Part shown: positions 25,498 through 32,543 of the stretch, one piece after another
How positions within the stretch are numbered: position 1 is the stretch's first letter
Layout: every line of letters begins with the position of its first letter
Source: Agromyces cerinus
GTDB lineage: Bacteria > Actinomycetota > Actinomycetes > Actinomycetales > Microbacteriaceae
DNA length: 64,000 nt
Direction of reading: 5' to 3'
Assembly (NCBI RefSeq): GCF_016907835.1
Contig: NZ_JAFBCT010000001.1
Coordinates: 2,790,001 to 2,854,000, forward strand
The notes under the pieces: generated by a model
Databases searched by the model: none
What the model was told of the DNA's origin: nothing
What the model saw: only the letters and a program-made list of their open reading frames with translations
Position numbers and translations under genes: made by a program

Positions 25498-25503
25498 ACG
25501 GTA
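25498..25503 (-). promoter_or_regulatory. Leaderless -10 box TACCGT for the SemiSWEET-like gene
   Basis: Minus-strand TACCGT, six bases, ATG 25491, with no ribosome-binding site. Confidence 0.55.
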
Positions 25504-25615
25504 GGCGCGGCATCCCCACGCCCGCGTCGACCGAACCGCGCATCTTCGTTCGCAGACCGCATGGTCAGAACTATGCAGATCGGTGCCGCCGCTCGCGCAC
25601 GAACCCGTGCGGGAA

Positions 25616-25621
25616 TATCGT
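25616..25621 (+). promoter_or_regulatory. Leaderless -10 box TATCGT for acylphosphatase
   Basis: TATCGT, six bases, ATG 25628. The spacing matches the other leaderless genes in the window. Confidence 0.55.
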
Positions 25622-25627
25622 TGCCGC

Positions 25628-25903
25628 ATGGACGCGATTCGCCGGCACGTCGTGGTGCATGGCCAGGTGCAGGGCATCGGGTTCCGGTTCAGCGCCCGCG
25701 TCGAGGCGCAACGGCTCGGCGTGTCGGGCTGGGTGCGCAACCGCTCCGACGGCGCGGTCGAGGCCGAGATCGAAGGCGAGCCGCCGGCGATCGACGCCAT
25801 GCTCGGCTGGTTCGACGAGGGACCGCCCGGGGCGAGCGTCACCACGATGATCACGAGCGACCTCGAGCCGACCGGAGAGCACGGCTTCACCGTCACGGTC
25901 TGA
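25628..25903 (+). CDS. acyP: Acylphosphatase
   Basis: A 91-residue enzyme of the acylphosphatase fold that hydrolyses carboxyl-phosphate bonds. The active-site signature HGQVQGIGFRFSARVEAQRLG holds the phosphate-binding Arg, and GWVRNRSDGAVEAEIEGE holds the catalytic Asn. The length is typical. It is a single-gene unit with a leaderless promoter, divergent from the SemiSWEET-like gene. Confidence 0.92.
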   Translation: MDAIRRHVVVHGQVQGIGFRFSARVEAQRLGVSGWVRNRSDGAVEAEIEGEPPAIDAMLGWFDEGPPGASVTTMITSDLEPTGEHGFTVTV

Positions 25904-25917
25904 GCGCGGCGACCCCG

Positions 25918-27540
25918 TCAGGCGAGGCCCTTCTCGTAGGCGTACGCGGTCGCCGCAGCACGCGACGAGAGCTCGAGCTTGGCGAAGATGTTGGCGATGT
26001 GGCGCGCCACCGTCTTCTCGCTGAGCGAGAGCTGCGCACCGATGGCGCGATTGGTGAGCCCCCTCGACACCAAGCGGATCACCTCGAGCTCACGTGGCGT
26101 GAGCGCCCCGCCGCGCCGTTCTCCGACCAGTTGCTCGAGCACGACGAGATCAGGATCGGCGCCGAGGGCGAGGAACGTCTCGCGTGCGCTCCGGAACTCC
26201 GCGAGCCCGGCATCGCGGTCGCCGAGGGCCAGCAGGGCGCGCCCGGCCGACACCATGCTGCGCGCACGTTCAAACGGGGCACCGAGCACCAGCCACGCCT
26301 CGGCCGCGGCGCGAGCGGCGTCGAGCGCCGCTGCGGGCGCCGCCTCGGCGAGCAGCACGCGCGCCTCGGAATCCGCGACGGTCGCGACGAGCATCGGGGG
26401 CGGTGATTGCCCGCTCGCCTCACCGAGCTCGCCGACGGCCCGGCGAGCCGCCTCGAGATCGCCCGCGGCGATCTCGATCTCGACCAACGCCGGGAGCAGG
26501 AACCGGCGCGTGAACGGGTCGGAGCCCGCGACGGTACGCCGGATCTCGTCCTGGGCGAGCCGAGTCCTCCCGACGGCGAGATGCAGCAGCGAGAGTCCCG
26601 GCTGCGGCTCCCACCCCGATTCGCCGGCACGGCGGTACAACGCCTCGGCGGAGTGGAAGGCGCCGCGCAGCCGCCCGAGCTCGGCGAGCTGGTACGGCGC
26701 ACCGTAGACGGCGCGATAGTCACCAGCACGGAAGCGCGACAAGGCCAGTTCGGCGGCATTCGACGCCTCGGCCCACGCGCCGCGCAACAGCAGCAGTGCG
26801 GCCTCGAGCGCATGGCGCTGCCCGCTGAACGTGATCAACTCGGGCTGGCCCCGACACCAGCGATCGAGCACCCCGGTCCATGCCGTGGCACGGTCGAGGT
26901 CGAACGCCATCATCGCGTCCGAGATCAGGGCGCAGGCGATGACACCAGTCGGCACCGGCGCGACGTCACCGGCCTCGACCGCGGCCATGGCGCGGTCGAA
27001 GCACGCGAATCCCTCCTCGATGGCGCCGGTCTCGATCAGGGACTTGCCGAGGCCGAGCATCGTGAGCGCGACGAGTTCGCGGTCGTCATGACGCTCGGCG
27101 ATCGCGAGTCCCTCCTCGAACCGATGCCTCGCCTCGAAGGGATCGCCGCTGCCGAGCTGCGCGACGGCCGGCGCCATTCTCACGAATCCGGCGAGCGCGC
27201 CCGGGTGCGGCATCGCGGCCGTGAGCCGCATCGCGCGGGCGGCCCAGAGCACGCTTCGCGTGAAGTCACCCAGTTCGATCAACTGCAGGGCCAGCCAGCT
27301 CGCCGAGCGAGCGGCCCCCGTCGGGTCGTCGGCGGCGAGGTGGGCCTCGTACGCCCTCGACCATGCTTCGCCCGAGGCCTGCGGCTCCCCTCGCAGCAGC
27401 GCGGCGGTCGCGAGCAGTTCGAGATCGGATGCCCCGAGCCCGTCAGTGGCGTCGACTCCGGCCAGTTGCTCGTACGCATCGGCCCAGCGCCGCTCGGTTG
27501 CGGCCGCGCGGCCCGCGTCGAGTGCGCTGGACGCGGTCAT
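25918..27540 (-). CDS. LuxR-type regulator with TPR-like N-terminal region
   Basis: A 540-residue protein. The C-terminal ~65 residues are a LuxR/GerE helix-turn-helix (LTPRELEVIRLVSRGLTNRAIGAQLSLSEKTVARHIANIFAKLELSSRA). The first ~470 residues are Ala/Leu-rich helical hairpins resembling tetratricopeptide repeats. There is no Walker A motif, so it is not a full LAL/MalT regulator although the C-terminal half looks similar. Starts at ATG 27540 after GGGGGAG. The target genes are unknown. Confidence 0.82.
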   Translation of the reverse strand: MTASSALDAGRAAATERRWADAYEQLAGVDATDGLGASDLELLATAALLRGEPQASGEAWSRAYEAHLAADDPTGAARSASWLALQLIELGDFTRSVLWAARAMRLTAAMPHPGALAGFVRMAPAVAQLGSGDPFEARHRFEEGLAIAERHDDRELVALTMLGLGKSLIETGAIEEGFACFDRAMAAVEAGDVAPVPTGVIACALISDAMMAFDLDRATAWTGVLDRWCRGQPELITFSGQRHALEAALLLLRGAWAEASNAAELALSRFRAGDYRAVYGAPYQLAELGRLRGAFHSAEALYRRAGESGWEPQPGLSLLHLAVGRTRLAQDEIRRTVAGSDPFTRRFLLPALVEIEIAAGDLEAARRAVGELGEASGQSPPPMLVATVADSEARVLLAEAAPAAALDAARAAAEAWLVLGAPFERARSMVSAGRALLALGDRDAGLAEFRSARETFLALGADPDLVVLEQLVGERRGGALTPRELEVIRLVSRGLTNRAIGAQLSLSEKTVARHIANIFAKLELSSRAAATAYAYEKGLA

Positions 27541-27642
27541 GTCACTCCCCCGCCGGCCGCGTCCCACTCGGGTCGGCGCCGGCGCCCGTCGGTCGTGCGG
27601 GAAAGGTACCGCCGAACCGATGGGCCCCGCAAGGGCCGGGGC

Positions 27643-27870
27643 TCACGGCGACCATTCGTAGCCGTGGTGCCGATCGCCGTCGTCCTCGTCGACAGGATCC
27701 GCCGGTCGGTGCCGTTCGTGGTGCACGAGCAACCCGACGACGCCGCCGGCCAGCACGACCGTGAAGGCGACGAGCCCCCATGCGCCGAGGCGCGCCAACC
27801 AGATGCCGCTGCCGATCGCGACGACGCTGACCCCGATGCCCGCGAGGATCGCCGTTGTACGCTCCCTCAT
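27643..27870 (-). CDS. Small two-helix membrane protein with His/Asp-rich tail
   Basis: A 75-residue hypothetical protein with two hydrophobic helices (TTAILAGIGVSVVAIGSGIW and WGLVAFTVVLAGGVVGLLV), then a cytosolic-looking tail rich in His, Asp and Glu (HHERHRPADPVDEDDGDRHH). The tail could bind a metal, but nothing else supports a function. ATG 27870 is preferred because of a TACCAT box six bases upstream. Confidence 0.6.
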   Translation of the reverse strand: MRERTTAILAGIGVSVVAIGSGIWLARLGAWGLVAFTVVLAGGVVGLLVHHERHRPADPVDEDDGDRHHGYEWSP

Positions 27871-27876
27871 GACTGG

Positions 27877-27882
27877 ATGGTA
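27877..27882 (-). promoter_or_regulatory. Leaderless -10 box TACCAT for the small membrane protein
   Basis: Minus-strand TACCAT, six bases, ATG 27870. Confidence 0.5.
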
Positions 27883-27907
27883 TCCACTCATCGATCCTCG
27901 GTGAACG

Positions 27908-27943
27908 ACGAAGGGCCCGCCGGCGAACCGGCGAGCCCTTCGT
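27908..27943 (-). terminator. Terminator of the rplK-rplA operon
   Basis: ACGAAGGGC and GCCCTTCGT arms with an inner CCGCCGG/CCGGCG stem and GAA-type loop, starting 19 bases after the rplA stop. Confidence 0.8.
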
Positions 27944-27961
27944 GTGCAGTCTGCGGTGAGA

Positions 27962-28651
27962 CTAGATGGCGTTGACGTCCAGCGGGATGCCGGGGCCGAA
28001 CGTGGTCGACACGGCGCCCTTCTGGATGTAGCGGCCCTTCGAGCTCGACGGCTTCAGACGCAGAACCTCTTCGAGAGCCGCCTTGGCGTTCTCTTCGAGC
28101 TGCTCCTGCGAGAACGAGGCCTTGCCGACGACGAAGTGCACGTTGGCGTGCTTGTCGACGCGGAACTCGATCTTGCCGCCCTTGATGTCGGAGACGGCCT
28201 GGCCCACGTTCGGGGTCACGGTGCCGGTCTTCGGGTTGGGCATGAGGCCGCGCGGGCCGAGCACCTTGCCGAGACGGCCGACCTGGCCCATGAGCTCGGG
28301 GGTGGAGACCGCCGAGTCGAACGCGGTGTAGCCACCGGCGACCTTCTCGATGAGCTCGGCGCCGCCGACCTCGTCAGCGCCGGCCGCGATGGCAGCTTCG
28401 GCAGCGGGGCCGGTCGCGAACACGATGACGCGGGCGGTCTTGCCGGTGCCGTGCGGGAGGATGACGGTGCCGCGCACCATCTGGTCCGCCTTGCGGGGGT
28501 CGACGCCGAGCTTCAGCGCGACCTCGACGGTCGAGTCGAACTTCGCGGAGCCGGTCTCCTTCGCGAGGGCCACTGCCTCGGTCGGGGTGTAGAACTTGCC
28601 GTCTTCGATCTTGTCGGCCGCGGCGCGGTAGGCCTTGGACTTCTTTGCCAT
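27962..28651 (-). CDS. rplA: 50S ribosomal protein L1
   Basis: 229 residues, the usual bacterial length. L1 binds 23S rRNA in the mobile stalk at the tRNA exit site and in many bacteria represses translation of its own operon. Signatures are [57 protein letters not shown] and the [14 protein letters not shown] segment. It follows rplK with a 147-base gap and starts at ATG 28651 after AAGGAG. Confidence 0.97.
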   Translation of the reverse strand: MAKKSKAYRAAADKIEDGKFYTPTEAVALAKETGSAKFDSTVEVALKLGVDPRKADQMVRGTVILPHGTGKTARVIVFATGPAAEAAIAAGADEVGGAELIEKVAGGYTAFDSAVSTPELMGQVGRLGKVLGPRGLMPNPKTGTVTPNVGQAVSDIKGGKIEFRVDKHANVHFVVGKASFSQEQLEENAKAALEEVLRLKPSSSKGRYIQKGAVSTTFGPGIPLDVNAI

Positions 28652-28798
28652 GTTGCTTCTCCTTGAGAGAGTGTGGTCATCTGCGCCTGGCGGGCGCTGC
28701 CACTGAATGCTGAGTTCTGGTGAACGGATGCCTCGTGGCACCCGTCGGTCTCGAGGTCTCGCTGCGCGATTAGCGCGACTCGACCGGCGAGACGGGGC

Positions 28799-29227
28799 CT
28801 ATTCGACCGTGATGCCCATCGAGCGAGCGGTGCCCGCGATGATCTTCGACGCTGCGTCGAGGTCGTTGGCGTTGAGGTCGACCATCTTCGACTCGGCGAT
28901 CTCGCGCACCTGTGCCTGGGTCAGCTTGCCGACCTTGGTGGTGTGGGGAACGCCGGAGCCCTTTGCGACGCCGGCAGCCTTCTTGATGAGCTCTGCGGCG
29001 GGCGGGGTCTTCAGGATGAAGGTGAACGAACGGTCTTCGTAGACCGTGATCTCAACGGGGATGACGTTGCCGCGCTGGGCTTCGGTCGCCGCGTTGTAGG
29101 CCTTGCAGAACTCCATGATGTTCACGCCGTGCTGACCCAGGGCCGGGCCGATGGGCGGGGCCGGGTTCGCGGCGCCGGCCTTGATCTGAAGCTTGATCAG
29201 ACCGGTGACCTTCTTCTTCGGTGCCAT
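28799..29227 (-). CDS. rplK: 50S ribosomal protein L11
   Basis: 142 residues. L11 folds the GTPase-associated centre of 23S rRNA and is the site of thiopeptide action and RelA sensing. Proline-rich N-terminal loop [26 protein letters not shown] and C-terminal GTARSMGI are intact. ATG 29227 follows AGAAAGAGAG. The promoter for rplK-rplA probably lies in the gap after nusG. Confidence 0.97.
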   Translation of the reverse strand: MAPKKKVTGLIKLQIKAGAANPAPPIGPALGQHGVNIMEFCKAYNAATEAQRGNVIPVEITVYEDRSFTFILKTPPAAELIKKAAGVAKGSGVPHTTKVGKLTQAQVREIAESKMVDLNANDLDAASKIIAGTARSMGITVE

Positions 29228-29313
29228 GATTTCTCTCTTTCTGTTCGAACGCCCCGGTTGCCGGGGCACTCTCCCGCAACCCGGCCGTTCCGGGATGCGG
29301 TGATCTGTGTGCC

Positions 29314-29356
29314 AGACGCAGCACAACCCTCCGATTGTACCGGAGGGCCGCTGCGT
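29314..29356 (-). promoter_or_regulatory. rplK promoter embedded in a hairpin after nusG
   Basis: On the minus strand TACAAT (29334-29339) is a good -10 and forms most of the loop of a stem CCCTCCG/CGGAGGG, with an outer stem ACGCAGC/GCTGCGT. In RNA the same hairpin could end the secE-nusG transcript, so terminator and promoter would share the same bases. Confidence 0.5.
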
Positions 29357-29371
29357 GCTGTCTGGGAGGTG

Positions 29372-30298
29372 TTAGAGCTTGGTGACCTGGTCGAAGCTGA
29401 GCTCGACCGGGGTCTCGCGCTCGAAGAGCGAGACGAGCACGATGAGCTTGCCGCTCTCGGGCTTGATCTCGCTGATCGTGCCGGGCAGGCCCGCGAACGA
29501 GCCGTCCTTGATCGTGATGGTCTCGCCGACCTCGAAGTCGACCTCGGCGGGGATCGCACGGGCGGCACCGGTACCGGCGCCGGCCTTCGCACCCTTGACG
29601 GGGGCGACGTCCTTGATCTCGACGAGGCTCTTCAGCATGCCGAAGGCCTCCTCGAAGCGGAGGGGGGTCGGGTTGTGCGCGTTGCCGACGAAGCCGGTGA
29701 CACCGGGCGTGTGGCGGATGACCGACCACGAGTCCTCGTTGAGGTCCATGCGCACGAGCACGTAGCCGGGGATGCGGACGCGCGTGACCATCTTGCGCTG
29801 GCCGTTCTTGATCTCGACGACGTCTTCCATCGGCACTTCGACCTGGTAGATGTAGTCGGCCATCGCCATGGATTCACGGCGCTGCTCGATGTTCGCCTTC
29901 ACGCGGCGCTCGAAGCCCGCGTAGGAGTGGATGACGTACCACTTGCCGGGGAGGAAGCGGAGCTCGGCGCGGAACTCCGCGTACGGGTCGGCCTGCTCTT
30001 CGTCTTCCTCGATGACGGCTTCGACGGCGGCCTCGGCCTCTTCGACCGAGTCGATGTCGAGTGCGTCGTCGACCACGGCGTCAGCCTCGGGGTCGCTCGA
30101 CTCGGCGATCGCGTCGAGAACGGCGTCGAGGTCGACCTCGTTGCCCTCGTCATCGACGACGTGCACGGCACGCTGCTCGGCCGGCTCGACCGACTCCTCT
30201 TCGTGCTCGAGGGTGTTGCCCGTCTGCGCCTCGTCGTCTTCGGCCGACTGCTCAGCAGCCGTGGCCCAGTCGACGTCGTCGCGCTCAGTCCTTGACAC
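29372..30298 (-). CDS. nusG: Transcription termination/antitermination factor NusG
   Basis: 308 residues: an acidic low-complexity N-terminal extension of ~110 residues rich in Glu and Asp, then the NGN domain ([51 protein letters not shown]) and the C-terminal KOW domain ([31 protein letters not shown]). It binds RNA polymerase and Rho or ribosomal protein S10. GTG 30298 is preferred; an upstream TTG at 30307 sits too close to the AAGGA site. Confidence 0.95.
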   Translation of the reverse strand: MSRTERDDVDWATAAEQSAEDDEAQTGNTLEHEEESVEPAEQRAVHVVDDEGNEVDLDAVLDAIAESSDPEADAVVDDALDIDSVEEAEAAVEAVIEEDEEQADPYAEFRAELRFLPGKWYVIHSYAGFERRVKANIEQRRESMAMADYIYQVEVPMEDVVEIKNGQRKMVTRVRIPGYVLVRMDLNEDSWSVIRHTPGVTGFVGNAHNPTPLRFEEAFGMLKSLVEIKDVAPVKGAKAGAGTGAARAIPAEVDFEVGETITIKDGSFAGLPGTISEIKPESGKLIVLVSLFERETPVELSFDQVTKL

Positions 30299-30362
30299 TT
30301 CTCTCAATCCTTTTCTCCGGTGCGCCAGCGGCGAACCGGATCCGTCGAACCCGAAGGTCCGA

Positions 30363-30638
30363 TCAGACCCCCGGTGTTCCGAAGACGTACAGCACCAGCC
30401 AGCCGAACACCTGATCGAACGCCCACACGATCGCCATCATGATGATGACGAACACGAGCACCACAGCCGTGAAGCTGACGAGCTCCCTGCGGGTCGGCGT
30501 GACGACCTTCTTCAGCTCGGCGATGACCTGCCGGATGAACAGGGCGACGCGCGAAAAGGGGTTCCGACGCGCGGCGCGATCGCGCTTCGCGTTGGCGACG
30601 ACGTCTTCACTCGGTTCGTCGATTACTTTTCGTGCCAC
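30363..30638 (-). CDS. secE: Preprotein translocase subunit SecE
   Basis: 91 residues with one C-terminal membrane helix ([23 protein letters not shown]) preceded by the amphipathic, basic [20 protein letters not shown] typical of SecE. It clamps the SecY channel. GTG 30638 is chosen because AAAGG lies eight bases upstream. It precedes nusG by 64 bases and follows tRNA-Trp, the usual actinobacterial order. Confidence 0.95.
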   Translation of the reverse strand: MARKVIDEPSEDVVANAKRDRAARRNPFSRVALFIRQVIAELKKVVTPTRRELVSFTAVVLVFVIIMMAIVWAFDQVFGWLVLYVFGTPGV

Positions 30639-30678
30639 CTCGTACACCTTTCGTGGGCCGGCAATCACTGCCGGCTCG

Positions 30679-30751
30679 CAGGGCGGACAGGACTCGAACC
30701 TGCAACCTGCGGTTTTGGAGACCGCTGCTCTACCAATTGAGCCACCGCCCT
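30679..30751 (-). tRNA. trpT: tRNA-Trp (anticodon CCA)
   Basis: A complete 73-base cloverleaf: acceptor AGGGCGG/CCGCCCT, D-stem region TGGCTCAATTGGTAGAGCA, anticodon loop CTCCAAA with CCA, T-arm GGTTCGAGTCC, discriminator G. CCA is not encoded. Its place just before secE is conserved in actinobacteria. Confidence 0.97.
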
Positions 30752-31025
30752 ATGGAACGACCGGGTGACCGGGGCTGTTCCACTTGGTTGCCGAGCGCCA
30801 CGATTCACTGCGTTTCTCACCAGGTGAATGCCCGAAAATAGGCGCAATGAATCTTGGCTGACTTCAACAACCTCACCAAGTGTATGCGACGCCGCAGGCA
30901 GAGTAAAGCCGAGCGGATGCCCCGCCCTCGGCGACCGCTCCGAGGCATCCGAGTCGGGCGCCTCGACGAGGGGGTCGGCGTGCTGGTTCCGCGCATCGAC
31001 GGGGCGCTCGGCCTAGATTGGGCGC
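30752..31025. other. Intergenic region between tRNA-Trp and dGTPase gene
   Basis: This 274-base gap holds the tRNA/secE promoter region, a short CGGATGCC/GGCATCCG inverted repeat (30914-30951) and the leaderless box of the next gene. The stretch 30840-30900 is unusually AT-rich for the window. No coding frame is convincing. Confidence 0.5.
31014..31019 (+). promoter_or_regulatory. Leaderless -10 box TAGATT for dgt
   Basis: TAGATT, six bases, ATG 31026, with no ribosome-binding site. Confidence 0.55.
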
Positions 31026-32543
31026 ATGACGATCGACCGCGCATCGCGCCTCGTACCGGAGCCGCGCAGCAGCGCCGAGGTCACCGGCGAGCACTCGCAG
31101 TTCCGGCTCGACCTCGAGCGCATCCGGTTCTCGCCGTACTTCTCGCGGCTCTCCGCCGTCACGCAGGTCATCGCGCAGCCGGGCGCCGGACCCCTCATCC
31201 ACAACCGGCTCACGCACTCCATCAAGGTCACCGCGGTCGCCAGGGCGATCGCGGTCAAGCTGACGGATGCCGCGTCGCCGGCCCGCGACTTCGCACTCGA
31301 GCACGGCTGCGACGCCGTCGTCGTGCAGGCCGCGGCGAGCGCCCACGACCTCGGGCACCCGCCGTTCGGCCACCTCGGCGAACGCGTGCTCGACCGGCTC
31401 GCGCGCGAGACGCTCGGACTCGTCGACGGCTTCGAGGGCAACGCGCAGAGCTACCGCATCCTCACCGCGCTCGACGTCAGCGAGGCCGCCCCGCGCGGGC
31501 TGAACCTCACCGCGGCGGTGCGCACGGCCGTCGCGAAGTACCCGTGGACGCGGTACATCGATGCGACGTCGTTCGGCGACGGGCCGCTGCCACGCGGTCT
31601 TCGCCGCACCGCACAGGGCGTGGACGTGCCCAAGTACTCGGCGTACGGCATCGACGCCCTCGACCTCGAGCAGGCCCGGGCCGGGCTGCCCCCGATGCAG
31701 CAGTCGCTCGAGTGCTCGATCATGGACATCGCCGACGACGTCGCCTACTCGATCCACGACGTCGACGACTTCTATCGGGCGGGCGTGCTCAGCCAGGGCG
31801 CCGTCGCGCGGGAGTTCCGCGGCTGGATCGAGGGCGGGTCGCAGCTGCGGCAGCTCGATGAGGCGGCGCTCGGAGCCCGCACCGCCCCTGCAGGCAGCGC
31901 CCTCGAGGCGCTTCGCCGCAAGTTCGCACGCGACGACCCGTGGGTGGCCGACGACGACGCGTTCGCCGATGCGGTCGACGTCGTCGCCGACGATCTCGTC
32001 GACGGCCTGCTGGCGACGCCGTTCGACGGGTCGATCGCCTCGGAGCGCGCGCTGTCGTCGTTCACGAACCGCTGGATCAGCCACCTGCAGTCATCGGTGG
32101 TGCCCGCGCCGCGCGACGTCGTGCGATCGGGCCTCGTGACCCTCGATCGACAGGCCTGGCACGAGGTCGAGATCCTGAAGTTCGTGCACCGCCACTTCAT
32201 CCTCGACCGCGCCGACATCGTGATGTACCAGCGCGGACTCAGCCGGGTGCTCGCCCGCGCCGTCAAGGGGCTCACGGCCTGGGCGACCGACGAGCACGAC
32301 CGCGACCGGGTGCCGCAGCGGCTGAAGGAGCTCGTGGAGATCGCGACCGACGGCTACGCGGCCGTCCGCCATGAACGCCCTGCCGACGTCCCGATCCCCG
32401 CAGCGGGCGATGTGCGCCGCCTCGGGGTCGGTCGCGGCGTGATCGACTACGTCGCCTCGCTCTCCGACGATCAGGCGCTCGCGGTGTCGGAGGCGCTCGA
32501 CGGCCGCCCCGACAAGCTGTGGGACATCGGCCAGAACCTCTGA
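31026..32543 (+). CDS. dgt: Deoxyguanosinetriphosphate triphosphohydrolase-like protein
   Basis: A 505-residue HD-domain phosphohydrolase that splits dNTPs into nucleoside and triphosphate. The metal-binding HD set is visible: NRLTHSIKVTAVARAI (first His), SAHDLGHPPFGHLGERVL (HD pair) and later ECSIMDIADDVAYSIHDVDD (last Asp). The length suits the dGTPase branch. Its 3' end overlaps the convergent GH-like gene by 73 bases. Confidence 0.88.
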   Translation: MTIDRASRLVPEPRSSAEVTGEHSQFRLDLERIRFSPYFSRLSAVTQVIAQPGAGPLIHNRLTHSIKVTAVARAIAVKLTDAASPARDFALEHGCDAVVVQAAASAHDLGHPPFGHLGERVLDRLARETLGLVDGFEGNAQSYRILTALDVSEAAPRGLNLTAAVRTAVAKYPWTRYIDATSFGDGPLPRGLRRTAQGVDVPKYSAYGIDALDLEQARAGLPPMQQSLECSIMDIADDVAYSIHDVDDFYRAGVLSQGAVAREFRGWIEGGSQLRQLDEAALGARTAPAGSALEALRRKFARDDPWVADDDAFADAVDVVADDLVDGLLATPFDGSIASERALSSFTNRWISHLQSSVVPAPRDVVRSGLVTLDRQAWHEVEILKFVHRHFILDRADIVMYQRGLSRVLARAVKGLTAWATDEHDRDRVPQRLKELVEIATDGYAAVRHERPADVPIPAAGDVRRLGVGRGVIDYVASLSDDQALAVSEALDGRPDKLWDIGQNL

